Source: Pseudomonas sp. ZH-FAD (GTDB lineage Bacteria; Pseudomonadota; Gammaproteobacteria; Pseudomonadales; Pseudomonadaceae). From it: a stretch of DNA of 64,000 bases. Below, piece by piece: positions 10,071 to 18,417 of the stretch (its first letter is position 1; the number at the start of each line of letters is the position of its first letter). Location of the stretch: the NCBI RefSeq assembly GCF_002803095.1, contig NZ_PGLR01000026.1, positions 26,189-90,188 on the forward strand. The letters run 5' to 3'. The notes below the pieces were generated by a model. That model made no database searches. It saw only the letters and a list, made by a program, of their open reading frames with translations, and was not told the DNA's origin. The position numbers and the translations under genes were made by a program.

Positions 10071-10466
10071 ATGACCAGCAAACGTGATGTGGTTTTCCCG
10101 GCCGATCGCCATGACCTGTATGAACTTCATCGCTATTCGCCGGCGATTCGTTCCAACGGTTTTCTGTTCGTATCCGGTCAGGTCGGCAGTCGCAAGGACG
10201 GCTCGCCCGAACCCGACCTGAAAGAGCAGGTACGCCTTGCCTTCGCCAACCTCAATGCGATCCTCGCCGAGGCCGGTTGCAGCTTCGATGACGTGGTCGA
10301 CACCACCGTGTTCATGGTCGACCCGCACGCGCAGTTCGAGACCATCTGGGAGGTGGTAGCCGACTATTGGGGCGAAGCCCCTTATCCGACAGTGACCGCT
10401 ATCGGCGTGACCTGGCTGTCCGGCTTCGACTTCGAGATCAAGGTGATCGCCAAGCTGCCGGAATGA
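10071..10466 (+). CDS. RidA/YjgF family protein
   Basis: This 131-residue Rid-family protein belongs to a group that hydrolyses reactive enamine/imine intermediates from amino-acid metabolism. The body shows the Rid fold: FVSGQVG, LKEQVRLAFANLNAILAEAG, CSFDDVVDTTVFMVD and the C-terminal EIKVIAKLP. The usual RidA Arg/Glu active-site pattern is not clearly complete, so it may belong to another Rid subfamily. I chose ATG 10071 because GGAGG ends about six bases before it; an in-frame GTG at 10050 lacks such a site. It is divergent from a LysR gene, its probable regulator. Confidence 0.88.
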   Translation: MTSKRDVVFPADRHDLYELHRYSPAIRSNGFLFVSGQVGSRKDGSPEPDLKEQVRLAFANLNAILAEAGCSFDDVVDTTVFMVDPHAQFETIWEVVADYWGEAPYPTVTAIGVTWLSGFDFEIKVIAKLPE

Positions 10467-10508
10467 GCAGCGGTTGCGCCCCTGCAGACAAGGGCGCGAC
10501 CGAAAGGC

Positions 10509-11159
10509 TCAGAGGTGAGTGAAGACGCGCTCGGCTGGCAGACGCGACTTCGGCAGCGCGGCATTGAAATCGCCGTCGCTGTGATACCCCAGCGCCACCG
10601 CGACCATGCTGCTCAGCCCCTGAGCGGCCAGTCCCAGCTCCTCATCCAGCGCCTCGCGGTCGATACCTTCCATCGGCGTGGCGTCCACGCCCTTGGCCGC
10701 AGCGCCCAGGAGCAAGGTGCCCAGCGCCAGATAGGCCTGTTTCTCCGCCCAGTGTGGGATGTCGCCGAGGCCGCGGTGCAGTTCGACGTAGCTGCTGCGG
10801 GTGTTGTGCTGGGTGGTGCGCGCCGCGTCATCGCGGAAGCGGCCATCATCTGCCTCCTGCTGCAGCACATCGGCCAGGTACGCATCATCGAGGTCACGAC
10901 GGGCGCAGATCAGGATCACGTGCGAGGCATTGAGGATCTTCGGCTGGTTGTAGGCGAAGCCACCCTGAGCGCCCTTGGCCAGGCGCGCCTTGCCTTCGGC
11001 AGTGCTCGCTACGACGAAGTGCCAGGGCTGCGAGTTGACCGAAGACGGCGACAGGCGCAGCAACTCCAGCAGCTCGTCGATGATCGCCTGATCCACTTGG
11101 CGGCTGGCATCGTAAGCCTTGGTGGTGTAACGCTGACGCGCGAAGGAAACGGGGCTCAT
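10509..11159 (-). CDS. Nitroreductase-family flavoprotein (NfsB-like)
   Basis: This 216-residue FMN-dependent NAD(P)H nitroreductase has the FMN-binding RQRYTTKAYD, the SPSSVNSQPWHFVVA loop, and a C-terminal VALGYHSDGDFNAALPKSR. The family reduces nitroaromatics, quinones or enones in the cytosol as a homodimer. ATG 11159 is chosen because AGGAG lies seven bases upstream; a GTG six bases earlier is less likely. The next gene in the same direction upstream is a LysR regulator (11285-12154), but that gene reads the same way and ends 125 bases before this start, so co-regulation is uncertain. Confidence 0.9.
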   Translation of the reverse strand: MSPVSFARQRYTTKAYDASRQVDQAIIDELLELLRLSPSSVNSQPWHFVVASTAEGKARLAKGAQGGFAYNQPKILNASHVILICARRDLDDAYLADVLQQEADDGRFRDDAARTTQHNTRSSYVELHRGLGDIPHWAEKQAYLALGTLLLGAAAKGVDATPMEGIDREALDEELGLAAQGLSSMVAVALGYHSDGDFNAALPKSRLPAERVFTHL

Positions 11160-11284
11160 GAACACTCTCCTGATCGATGGATGACGCGAAATGGACGCCA
11201 GTCTGCAGCATGCCTGTGCATGGAAAAAGCAGACAAAGCCGCTAGGAGTTTCAAAGCAAAGATGAAAATGCAGGCATCAGCCCT

Positions 11285-12154
11285 CTAGCGAGCCACGCCA
11301 GCGCTCTGCAAACACTCGATAAAACCCGCCACGGCCGCCGAACGACTGACCTTGGGATACAGCGCGCCGATCTCACGATGAATTGCCGTCGGGCCGAGCG
11401 CGATGGCGCGAACGCTCACCGGCAGCGGCAGGATGGTTTCCGTCAACGGCACCACGGCCACGCCAAGGCCGCTCTCGACCATCGACAGCATCGCCTGGAT
11501 ATCGTCGACCTCGATCCACTCCAGCAGCGTTAAAGAGTGGTCGCGTAGAAAGCGCTCCACCTGGCGACCTCCGAAGGAGGAGCGGCTATAGCGGATAAAG
11601 GGCTGCTCGCGAATCACCGACAGCCAGTCATCACCCGCAACGTCGCTGGCCACAAGCAGCACGTAGTTCTCGCATGCCAGCGGCGTCCACTCCAGCTCCC
11701 GCGGCGGCTCGAACGCCGGACGAATGAGAATCGCCAGGTCGAGCTCCCCCGCTTCGACTCGATCCATCAACTGCAGGGAAACGCCTGGCGACAGATTCAC
11801 CCGACAGTTGGCAAAGCGCTGACGGAACGGCACCAGCGCGCGCGTGAGGATGGTCGCGTGCACCGAGGCGATCGCGCCGATCTCCAGCGGTTTGGCCCAT
11901 TCCTCGTCCTGGGTCGGCTCGCCCAAGGCATCGAAACCGGCGACCAGTGCCTCGGCACGCGCCAACGTACGCAGCCCTGCAGCATTCAGCGTGGCCGAGC
12001 GACCGGTGCGATCGAACAGGGCGAAACCCAGGCTTTCTTCCAGGCGGCGCATATGACCGCTGACGGCTGCCTGGGTCAGGCCGATACGTTCACCAGCGGC
12101 GCTGAAGGTGCCATAGCGCGCCACCGCTATCAGCGTGCGCAGTTCGATGATCAT
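11285..12154 (-). CDS. LysR-family regulator
   Basis: This 289-residue LysR-type regulator has an N-terminal HTH (LIAVARYGTFSAAGERIGLT, QAAVSGHMRRLEESLGF) and a periplasmic-binding-like effector domain. It is divergent from the VOC/homoserine-dehydrogenase/amidotransferase operon starting at 12257. The 102-base gap is AT-rich around 12160-12205, which fits a shared regulatory region, so it probably controls that operon. No clear dyad was found there. The ligand is unknown. Confidence 0.9.
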   Translation of the reverse strand: MIIELRTLIAVARYGTFSAAGERIGLTQAAVSGHMRRLEESLGFALFDRTGRSATLNAAGLRTLARAEALVAGFDALGEPTQDEEWAKPLEIGAIASVHATILTRALVPFRQRFANCRVNLSPGVSLQLMDRVEAGELDLAILIRPAFEPPRELEWTPLACENYVLLVASDVAGDDWLSVIREQPFIRYSRSSFGGRQVERFLRDHSLTLLEWIEVDDIQAMLSMVESGLGVAVVPLTETILPLPVSVRAIALGPTAIHREIGALYPKVSRSAAVAGFIECLQSAGVAR

Positions 12155-12256
12155 GCCGATTGATAAGATTTTGTTTTGCTCATGATCAGAACATATAGTT
12201 TTTTAAGAGATTTGTCGCCGAATAGGATGATTCCACTCACCAACGAGGGAACCCCG

Positions 12257-12679
12257 ATGACCGCACTATGCCCGTTCCACCTGGCCTTTCCGGTAGACGA
12301 CCTGGCCGCCGCTCGCGACTTCTACGGCAACCTGCTCGGTTGCAGCGAAGGTCGCAGCTCGTCAGAGTGGATCGACTTCAATTTCTACGGCCACCAGATC
12401 GTCGCCCACCTGGCGCCTGACGAAGCAGGCGCAGTACCGGCCAACGCGGTCGATGGCCACGGCGTGCCGGTGCGCCACTTCGGCGTCGTCCTGCCGATGC
12501 ACGACTGGCAGGTCGCTGCCGATAAACTCACCGCCGCCGGTGTCGAGTTCATCATCAAGCCCTATATCCGCTTCAAGGGCGAGCCAGGCGAACAGGCGAC
12601 GATGTTCTTCAAGGACCCGAGCGGCAACGCCGTCGAAATGAAGGCGTTCGCCGACATCAACAACCTGTTCGCCCGCTGA
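12257..12679 (+). CDS. VOC-superfamily (glyoxalase/dioxygenase-like) protein
   Basis: This 140-residue single VOC domain is of the glyoxalase/bleomycin-resistance/dioxygenase superfamily. Both beta-alpha-beta-beta-beta halves are visible: PFHLAFPVDDLAAARDFYGN at the start and VRHFGVVLPMHDW in the middle, then FFKDPSGNAVEMKAF near the end. Likely metal ligands are His8, a His near residue 75 and the final Glu of the VEMK strand. The start ATG 12257 follows GAGGGA. It heads an apparent three-gene operon with an 18-base gap to the next gene. The substrate is not known. Confidence 0.88.
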   Translation: MTALCPFHLAFPVDDLAAARDFYGNLLGCSEGRSSSEWIDFNFYGHQIVAHLAPDEAGAVPANAVDGHGVPVRHFGVVLPMHDWQVAADKLTAAGVEFIIKPYIRFKGEPGEQATMFFKDPSGNAVEMKAFADINNLFAR

Positions 12680-12697
12680 CAGCGAAAGGAACACCCC

Positions 12698-13711
12698 ATG
12701 CAAACGCTCAAGGTTGCAATTGCCGGTTTCGGCGGTGTTGGCCGTGCCACGGCCAACCTGCTGCTGCAACGTCGCGACCGCTATCGCCAGGTCTATGGCG
12801 TGGACGTGCGGCTGGTTGCCGTCTGTGGCTCACGCGCTGGTCTGGTCGATGCCAATGGCCTGCAGGCCCGCCTGCTGGACGACCTGCAGCCCGGGCTGTC
12901 CGGCCCGGATTTCGTCGCAGCGAGCGGTGCTGAGGTGCTGATCGAGGCCGGCCCCAGCGATTTTCGCAGCGGCGGGCCGGGCCTGGACTACTTGTGTGCG
13001 GCACTGTCCGCCGGGCGGGACTGCATCGTCATCTCCAAGGGCGCGCTGGTGCATAGCGGGCCGCGTCTGCGCGAACTGGCGCGCGCCTCCGGAGCGCAGC
13101 TGAAGCTCAGCGGTGCGGCCGCAGCCGCCCTCCCCACACTCGACCTGCTCGAGCACAGCCTGGCCGGCTGCAAGGTGCTCAGCGTCGAGGGCATTCTCAA
13201 TGCCACCACCAACTACCTGCTCGACGCCATGCGCACCCAGGGGCTTGGTTTCGATGCGGCACTGCGTGAGGCACAAGCCGGCGGCTTCGCCGAGGCGGAT
13301 ACGCGCAACGACACCGAAGGCTGGGACACTGCCTGCAAACTCCTGCTGCTGGCCAACTTCGGCCTTGGCGCCGAGCTGACAATGGCTGACGTCGAGGTCG
13401 ATGGCATCCATTCGGTCACCGCGCAACGTATCGAAGCCTGGCGAGCACAGGGCCTGGTTCCCCGTCTGGTCGGCAGCCTCAGCTACAGGGACGGCGCGAT
13501 CCGCGCCAGCGTCGGGATCAAGACCTATCCGCTGTCCGATCCCTTCGCTCAGGTGAACGGGAAAAACAAGGCGATCCGCATCAGCAGCGACGCCATGGGC
13601 GAGACGATCGCCATCGGCGGCGGCGCTGAACCCCTCGCCACAGCTGCCGCCGCACTGAAGGACTTCGAACATATTCTCCAGGCCAGGGGGCGCTCCCCCC
13701 TGCTTTATTGA
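12698..13711 (+). CDS. Homoserine-dehydrogenase-like NAD(P)-dependent oxidoreductase
   Basis: This 337-residue protein has the homoserine dehydrogenase fold: an N-terminal Rossmann motif GFGGVGRA (about 10-17), the catalytic-domain stretch EGILNATTNYLLDAM (about 165-180), and EADTRNDTEGWDTACKL with the expected catalytic Lys. It lacks the C-terminal ACT regulatory domain of the biosynthetic Hom enzyme, which is normally about 430 residues in Pseudomonas. It is therefore a second, short, feedback-free type. The neighbours (VOC protein, glutamine amidotransferase, LysR) are not threonine genes, so a catabolic or specialised substrate is likely. Confidence 0.85.
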   Translation: MQTLKVAIAGFGGVGRATANLLLQRRDRYRQVYGVDVRLVAVCGSRAGLVDANGLQARLLDDLQPGLSGPDFVAASGAEVLIEAGPSDFRSGGPGLDYLCAALSAGRDCIVISKGALVHSGPRLRELARASGAQLKLSGAAAAALPTLDLLEHSLAGCKVLSVEGILNATTNYLLDAMRTQGLGFDAALREAQAGGFAEADTRNDTEGWDTACKLLLLANFGLGAELTMADVEVDGIHSVTAQRIEAWRAQGLVPRLVGSLSYRDGAIRASVGIKTYPLSDPFAQVNGKNKAIRISSDAMGETIAIGGGAEPLATAAAALKDFEHILQARGRSPLLY

Positions 13712-13723
13712 CGGACACTGCGC

Positions 13724-14425
13724 ATGACCCAACTTACCCTGCAAGCCATCCGCCACGTCGGTTTCGAGGATCTCGGTAGCTTCGAGGCACCGCTGCGCGC
13801 TGCCGGCTACCAGATCGAGTACATCGACGCCGCGGAACGTGACCTCAGCCAACTCGACCCGCTCGCAGCCGACCTGCTGGTGGTGCTTGGCGGCCCTATC
13901 GGCGTCTATGACCACGACCGCTACCCGCTCCTCTGCGCTGAACTGGAACTGCTGCGCGCGCGCCTGGCAGCCGATAAGCCGACGCTGGGCATCTGCCTCG
14001 GTGCGCAGCTGATGGCAGCAGCACTGGGCTCCACCGTCTATCCAGGGCCAGCCAAGGAAATCGGCTGGTCGACGCTGGAGCTGGCAGCCTCCGACTATCA
14101 GCCACTTGCCGCCCTGCGCGATATCGCCGTGCTGCATTGGCATGGCGACACCTTCGACCTGCCGGAAGGCTGCACCCTGCTCGCCTCGACCCCGCTGTGC
14201 CGCCAACAGGCCTTCGCTCGCGGGCAAAACGTGCTGGGCCTGCAATTTCACCCGGAAGTGCGCGGCGACCGCTTCGAGCATTGGCTGCTGGGCCATGCCA
14301 GCGAACTGGCCAGCTCGGGTATCGATCCCGTCACCCTGCGTCACGACGCCAAGCGTTATGCCTGCGCCCTCGAGCAATCGGGCGCCATCATGCTCGGCGC
14401 CTGGCTGACCAAGCTGAAGCACTGA
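13724..14425 (+). CDS. Class I glutamine amidotransferase
   Basis: This 233-residue GATase1 protein has the GuaA N-domain type fold. The nucleophile is Cys91 in GICLGAQLMA, and His176 and Glu178 in LQFHPEV complete the triad. There is no synthase domain, so it either hydrolyses a gamma-glutamyl compound or partners another protein; family members are loosely annotated as glutamine amidotransferase or GMP-synthase-like. It starts 12 bases after the dehydrogenase-like gene and ends the small operon. Its real substrate cannot be read from the sequence. Confidence 0.9.
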   Translation: MTQLTLQAIRHVGFEDLGSFEAPLRAAGYQIEYIDAAERDLSQLDPLAADLLVVLGGPIGVYDHDRYPLLCAELELLRARLAADKPTLGICLGAQLMAAALGSTVYPGPAKEIGWSTLELAASDYQPLAALRDIAVLHWHGDTFDLPEGCTLLASTPLCRQQAFARGQNVLGLQFHPEVRGDRFEHWLLGHASELASSGIDPVTLRHDAKRYACALEQSGAIMLGAWLTKLKH

Positions 14426-14513
14426 GCACGGCAGCGGCCCCGAGGAGCCTCATGACAAGGCTCGGGCACCACCGGCTCATTCAGCACCTGCAGCCTGTAA
14501 ACACTTCGTAAAT

Positions 14514-14532
14514 GCGATGGATTTTCATTAAC
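14514..14532. promoter_or_regulatory. Possible Fur box upstream of siderophore importer
   Basis: GCGATGGATTTTCATTAAC matches the 19-bp Fur consensus at 12 positions, including the whole TCATTA stretch. It lies about 80 bases upstream of the binding-protein start, where an iron-repressed promoter would be expected. Moderate match, judged by eye. Confidence 0.5.
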
Positions 14533-14611
14533 TCACCTAGTAAAAGATAGCTTGCTTTCGATCCTGCCTGGAGCAGCGCTTGCCGCTGCTCCTCTCGCCC
14601 CGGAGTCCAGC

Positions 14612-15526
14612 ATGTCTATCCGCTCTCACCTGCAACGCACAGCGGCGACGATTACCGCGTCGTTGCTGCTCGCCCTGCCCCTGCATGCCAGCGAACGCAC
14701 GCTGGACAGCGCCTATGGTCCAGTGAAAATCAGCGGCACTGCACAGCGCGTGGTAGCACTGGGCGACAGCGCCCTGGATGCGGCGCTGTCACTCGGCATA
14801 CAGCCGGTCGGTACCCTGGCCAGTCGCGGCGGCGACGACGTGCCGGACTATCTCAAGACCACGGCAGGCAAGATCACCCTGGTGGGCAGCGTACGCGAGC
14901 CCAACCTGGAGGCCATCCTGCGCCTGCAGCCGGATCTGGTACTGGCCTCCAGCGACCTGTCACGCGACCTGTACGCCAAACTGAGCCTGATGGCGCCCAC
15001 CGTGGTGCCCGCCAGCAATTCCTTCCAGGACTGGCGCGAGACCTACATGACCTACGCCCAGGCCCTCGGCAAACAGGAAGAAGGCCAACAACGCCTCGGC
15101 GAGATCGACAAGCGCAGCGCCGATCTGCGCCAGCGTCTGCCGCAGGGCCAGGCAGTCAGCGTGGTGCGCTGGAACCCGCAGGGGCCGGTGATCATGTCCA
15201 GCCACCTGTTCGTTGGCCAGTTGCTGGGCGATCTCGGCCTGCGTGCCAACGAGCTGGCCGCAGCCCAGGCGCAGAAACCACACAGCGACGTACTGAGCCT
15301 GGAGAACCTGTCACGCATCAATGCCGACTGGATCTTCCTCGCCACGCTCAACCCGGATGGTCGCAAGGCCCTGGAAGACGCGCGCAAGCAGCCTGCCTTC
15401 ACCCGCCTGTCAGCCGTCGCCGACGGTCATGTGGTGACCGTCGACGGCCAGGTCTGGAGCAGCAGCTCCGGCTATCTGGCGGCTCAGCAGGTACTCGATG
15501 ACGTGGAGAAGGCTCTGCTCGACTGA
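14612..15526 (+). CDS. Siderophore/iron ABC importer, periplasmic binding protein
   Basis: This 304-residue class III (helical-backbone) binding protein is of the FecB/FhuD/BtuF type. A signal peptide is present (residues 1-30, ASLLLALPLHAS), without a lipobox Cys. The body has RVVALGDSALDAALSLGIQP and LEAILRLQPDLVLASSDL, both standard in ferric-siderophore binders. ATG 14612 is preceded by GGAG; in-frame sequence upstream is not signal-like. Two permeases and an ATPase follow with overlapping ends, so a complete importer is present. A possible Fur site lies upstream. The siderophore is unknown, and ferric citrate is only one possibility. Confidence 0.9.
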   Translation: MSIRSHLQRTAATITASLLLALPLHASERTLDSAYGPVKISGTAQRVVALGDSALDAALSLGIQPVGTLASRGGDDVPDYLKTTAGKITLVGSVREPNLEAILRLQPDLVLASSDLSRDLYAKLSLMAPTVVPASNSFQDWRETYMTYAQALGKQEEGQQRLGEIDKRSADLRQRLPQGQAVSVVRWNPQGPVIMSSHLFVGQLLGDLGLRANELAAAQAQKPHSDVLSLENLSRINADWIFLATLNPDGRKALEDARKQPAFTRLSAVADGHVVTVDGQVWSSSSGYLAAQQVLDDVEKALLD

Positions 15527-16527
15527 TGCTCGCAGCACGCCTTTCCGTCCCTCAGGCGCTGAGCTATGCGGCTCTGTGCCTGTTGCTTTTGTGTATGGCC
15601 AGCCTGCTGTTGGGCGCAGGTGACATCGGCATCCTGCCCAGCCTGCAAGCCCTGCTCGGCAGCGGCGATGACGATGCCCGCTTCATCGTCTTCGAGCTGC
15701 GCTGGGTGCGTACCGAACTGGCCCTGTTGGTCGGTCTTGCCCTGGGCGCGGCCGGTGTGCTGCTGCAAGCGGTGACGCGCAATCCGCTGGCCGAACCCGG
15801 GCTGCTCGGGGTCAGCGCCGGTGCCTCGTTCGCGGTGGTGCTGGCGATCCACCTGGGTGCCTCGGCTGCCAACCTGCACATGGGCGTCGCCATGCTGGGT
15901 GCGCTGGTGGGTTGCGTGCTGGTGCTGCTGGTCACGCGCATGCGCGGCGTCGGTGATGACCCTGTGCGACTGGTGCTGGCCGGCGCCGCTTTCTCCGGCA
16001 TGCTCGGCGCGCTCAGTAGCCTGCTGCTGTTATGGGATCAGCGCACCGCCGATGAAATGCGCTTCTGGGTCATCGGCGCCCTGGCGGGCCGCCCGCTGGA
16101 CACGCTCGACTGGAGCCTGCCCGGACTGATCGGCGGACTATTGGTGGCGCTACTGGTGGTGCGTCCACTGGCCGCCCTGGCGCTAGGCGAACGCGTGGCC
16201 AGCGGCCTTGGTCACCATCCACAACTGACGCGCCTGGGCACCCTGCTGGCGGTGGCGATCCTGGTCGGCACCGCCACGGCTGCCGCCGGCCCCATCGCCT
16301 TTATCGGCCTGATCGTGCCCTATATCGCTCGCCGCCTGGTGGGCTCCGATATCCGCCGCGCCCTGGGCCTGAGCATGCTGCTCGGCCCCTGCGTCCTGCT
16401 ACTGGCCGACGTCATCTCGCGCCTGCTGGTACGCCCCTACGAACTGCCGGTGGGCGTGGTGACCGCCTTCGTCGGCGCGCCGATCCTGATTGCCGTGGTG
16501 CGCAACCAGCGCCTGCCGACCCTGTGA
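15526..16527 (+). CDS. FecCD-type iron-siderophore permease (first)
   Basis: This 333-residue, strongly hydrophobic protein has about nine to ten membrane segments and the FecCD family signatures: RWVRTELALLVGLALGAAGV, LLQAVTRNPLAEPGLLGVSAG near the N-terminus, and GPIAFIGLIVPYIARRLVG near residue 260. The start ATG overlaps the stop of the binding-protein gene by one base, so translation is coupled. It should form a heterodimer with the permease encoded next. The C-terminal segment YELPVGVVTAFVGAPIL is typical of the coupling region that meets the ATPase. Confidence 0.93.
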   Translation: MLAARLSVPQALSYAALCLLLLCMASLLLGAGDIGILPSLQALLGSGDDDARFIVFELRWVRTELALLVGLALGAAGVLLQAVTRNPLAEPGLLGVSAGASFAVVLAIHLGASAANLHMGVAMLGALVGCVLVLLVTRMRGVGDDPVRLVLAGAAFSGMLGALSSLLLLWDQRTADEMRFWVIGALAGRPLDTLDWSLPGLIGGLLVALLVVRPLAALALGERVASGLGHHPQLTRLGTLLAVAILVGTATAAAGPIAFIGLIVPYIARRLVGSDIRRALGLSMLLGPCVLLLADVISRLLVRPYELPVGVVTAFVGAPILIAVVRNQRLPTL

Positions 16528-16528
16528 C

Positions 16529-17593
16529 ATGAACATTTCTTCCTCTCACCCCCTGCTCGCCCCGGCCGGCCATCACCTGCTGCGCCTGGGTGGCTACAGC
16601 CTGCTGCTGCACAGGCGCAGCATGGTCGTCGCATTGACCCTCAGCCTGCTGCTGGTCGCTGTCGCCACCCGGATACTGGCGGCCGGCGACGACACCCTGA
16701 CGCCCTGGAAAGCCCTGCAGGCCGCCTTCGGTCAGGGCGAGGCATTACAGGTGTTCCTGATTCAGGAGTTGCGCCTGCCCCGGCTGATCGCCGGCCTGCT
16801 CAGCGGCGCCGCCCTTGGCGCTGCCGGCTGCCTGCTGCAGACCCTGGCGCGCAACCGCCTGGCCACGCCCGGGGTGATCGGTATCGACAACGGCGCCACC
16901 GCCTTCGCTGTCGCCTCCATCGTCGCCGTACCCACCAGCCTGGCGCCGTCGGCCCTGGCGCTGAGCGGCGCTGCAACCGCAGCGGTACTGACCTTTGCCC
17001 TGGCGGCCGGCGGTGGCGCACGTGGCTATCGTTTCATCGTCGTGGGTATCGCCATCGGCGCGTTGTTCGGGGCGCTGACCAACCTGATGCTGGCACGCAG
17101 CGACATGGACGCCGCCAACGCCGCCTACCCGTGGACGGTCGGCAGCCTCAATGCGCGCCCGGCCGACTCGGTGCTGCTGCTAGGCATCGGCCTGGCCGTG
17201 GGCCTGCCGCTGGCCAAGTTGCTGGTCAATGCCCTGAGCCTGATGCGCTTTTCCGACAACGTCGCCATCGGCCTTGGTGTACGTCTGCAACGCATGCGCC
17301 TGCTCACCCTGGCGCTGTGCGTCTGGCTCACGGCGTTGGCCGTTGCCGTGGTCGGCCCGGTCGGCCTGATCGCCCTGGCGGCGCCGGAAATGGCCCGTCA
17401 CCTGGGCAACCGACACGGCGTGCCGGTGCTCAACGCGGCGCTGTCCGGCGCACTGATGATGATCCTCGCCGACTGGCTCGGCCGTACCCTGCTGGCGCCC
17501 ATCGAAATCCCCGTTGGCATCATCGCCACCGTGGTCGGCGGCCCCTACCTGCTGTGGATTCTGCTGCGTCAGGCCCCACGGAGTTCGACATGA
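16529..17593 (+). CDS. FecCD-type iron-siderophore permease (second)
   Basis: This 354-residue paralogue of the preceding permease has the same landmarks: RLPRLIAGLLSGAALGAAGC, LLQTLARNRLATPGVIGIDN, VGLIALAAPEMARHLG and IEIPVGIIATVVGGPYLL. It has a longer N-terminus of about 30 residues before the first membrane helix. ATG 16529 follows the previous stop by one base. Its own stop overlaps the ATPase start in ATGA. It forms the second half of the membrane channel of the importer. Confidence 0.93.
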   Translation: MNISSSHPLLAPAGHHLLRLGGYSLLLHRRSMVVALTLSLLLVAVATRILAAGDDTLTPWKALQAAFGQGEALQVFLIQELRLPRLIAGLLSGAALGAAGCLLQTLARNRLATPGVIGIDNGATAFAVASIVAVPTSLAPSALALSGAATAAVLTFALAAGGGARGYRFIVVGIAIGALFGALTNLMLARSDMDAANAAYPWTVGSLNARPADSVLLLGIGLAVGLPLAKLLVNALSLMRFSDNVAIGLGVRLQRMRLLTLALCVWLTALAVAVVGPVGLIALAAPEMARHLGNRHGVPVLNAALSGALMMILADWLGRTLLAPIEIPVGIIATVVGGPYLLWILLRQAPRSST

Positions 17594-18417
17594 CCCTGCT
17601 TTCCTCACTGCTCGGCGACGCCCGCCAGTCCGACGTGCGCCTCGAAGCCCGCAACCTGAGCATGGGCTACGCCCAGACCCGTATCATCGAAGACCTCGAC
17701 CTGCTGATTCCCAGTGGTCAGGTCAGCGCCATCGTCGGCCCCAACGGCTGCGGCAAATCCACCCTGCTGGCCGGTCTTGCTCGCCTGCACAAGCCCATCT
17801 CCGGTAGCGTACTGCTCGACGGCAAGGCCATTGGCAGCCTGCCGTCGCGTGAAGTGGCGCGCCGGCTCGCCCTGCTGCCCCAGGACGCCTCAGCGCCCGA
17901 TGGCCTGACGGTCAGCGAACTGATCCGCTTCGGCCGTCAACCGCACCAGAGCCTGCTGCGCCAATGGAGCGAGGAAGACCAGGCCATCGTCGACGCGGCA
18001 TTGGTAGCCGCCGATCTGGTCGAGCTGGCTAATCGGCCGCTGGAGTCGATGTCCGGCGGCCAGCGCCAGCGCGCCTGGATCGCCATGGCCATCGCCCAGG
18101 CCACGCCTCTGCTGTTGCTCGACGAACCCACCTCGGCACTGGACCTGGGCCATCAGATCGAAGTGTTCGAGCTGATCCGCCAACTGGCCGCAGCCGGCAA
18201 GACCATCGTCATGGTTGTGCACGATCTCTCCAGCGCCTGCCGCTACGCCGATCACCTGATCGCCATGCACCAGGGCAAGATCGTCGCCAACGGCCGCCCC
18301 GACGAGATCGTTACCTCGGCGCTGGTCGAGCGTCTGTACGGCGTACGCTGCACGCTGCTGCGCGATCCAATGAGCGGCACGCCGGTGATTGCGGGGGTCA
18401 GTAAGCTTCAGCCTTAA
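17590..18417 (+). CDS. FecE/FepC-type iron-siderophore ABC ATPase
   Basis: This 275-residue ABC ATPase energises the importer. Walker A is GPNGCGKST (about 48-56), the signature is MSGGQRQRAW (about 150), Walker B is LLLLDEPTSALD, and the switch His lies in VMVVHDLS. The signature variant with RAWIAMA is characteristic of the FecE/FhuC group. The start overlaps the permease stop by four bases. The gene ends four bases into the convergent pdxY gene (TAA 18415-18417), so both genes share their terminal codons and no terminator separates them. Confidence 0.95.
   Translation: MTLLSSLLGDARQSDVRLEARNLSMGYAQTRIIEDLDLLIPSGQVSAIVGPNGCGKSTLLAGLARLHKPISGSVLLDGKAIGSLPSREVARRLALLPQDASAPDGLTVSELIRFGRQPHQSLLRQWSEEDQAIVDAALVAADLVELANRPLESMSGGQRQRAWIAMAIAQATPLLLLDEPTSALDLGHQIEVFELIRQLAAAGKTIVMVVHDLSSACRYADHLIAMHQGKIVANGRPDEIVTSALVERLYGVRCTLLRDPMSGTPVIAGVSKLQP

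Noticed and set aside
9014..10087. Plus-strand open frame opposite the LysR gene
   Set aside because: Shadow of the minus-strand LysR gene and runs past its start into the divergent promoter region.
12830..14422. Minus-strand open frame of about 530 codons
   Set aside because: Antisense to the homoserine-dehydrogenase-like and amidotransferase genes; composition only mirrors their codons.
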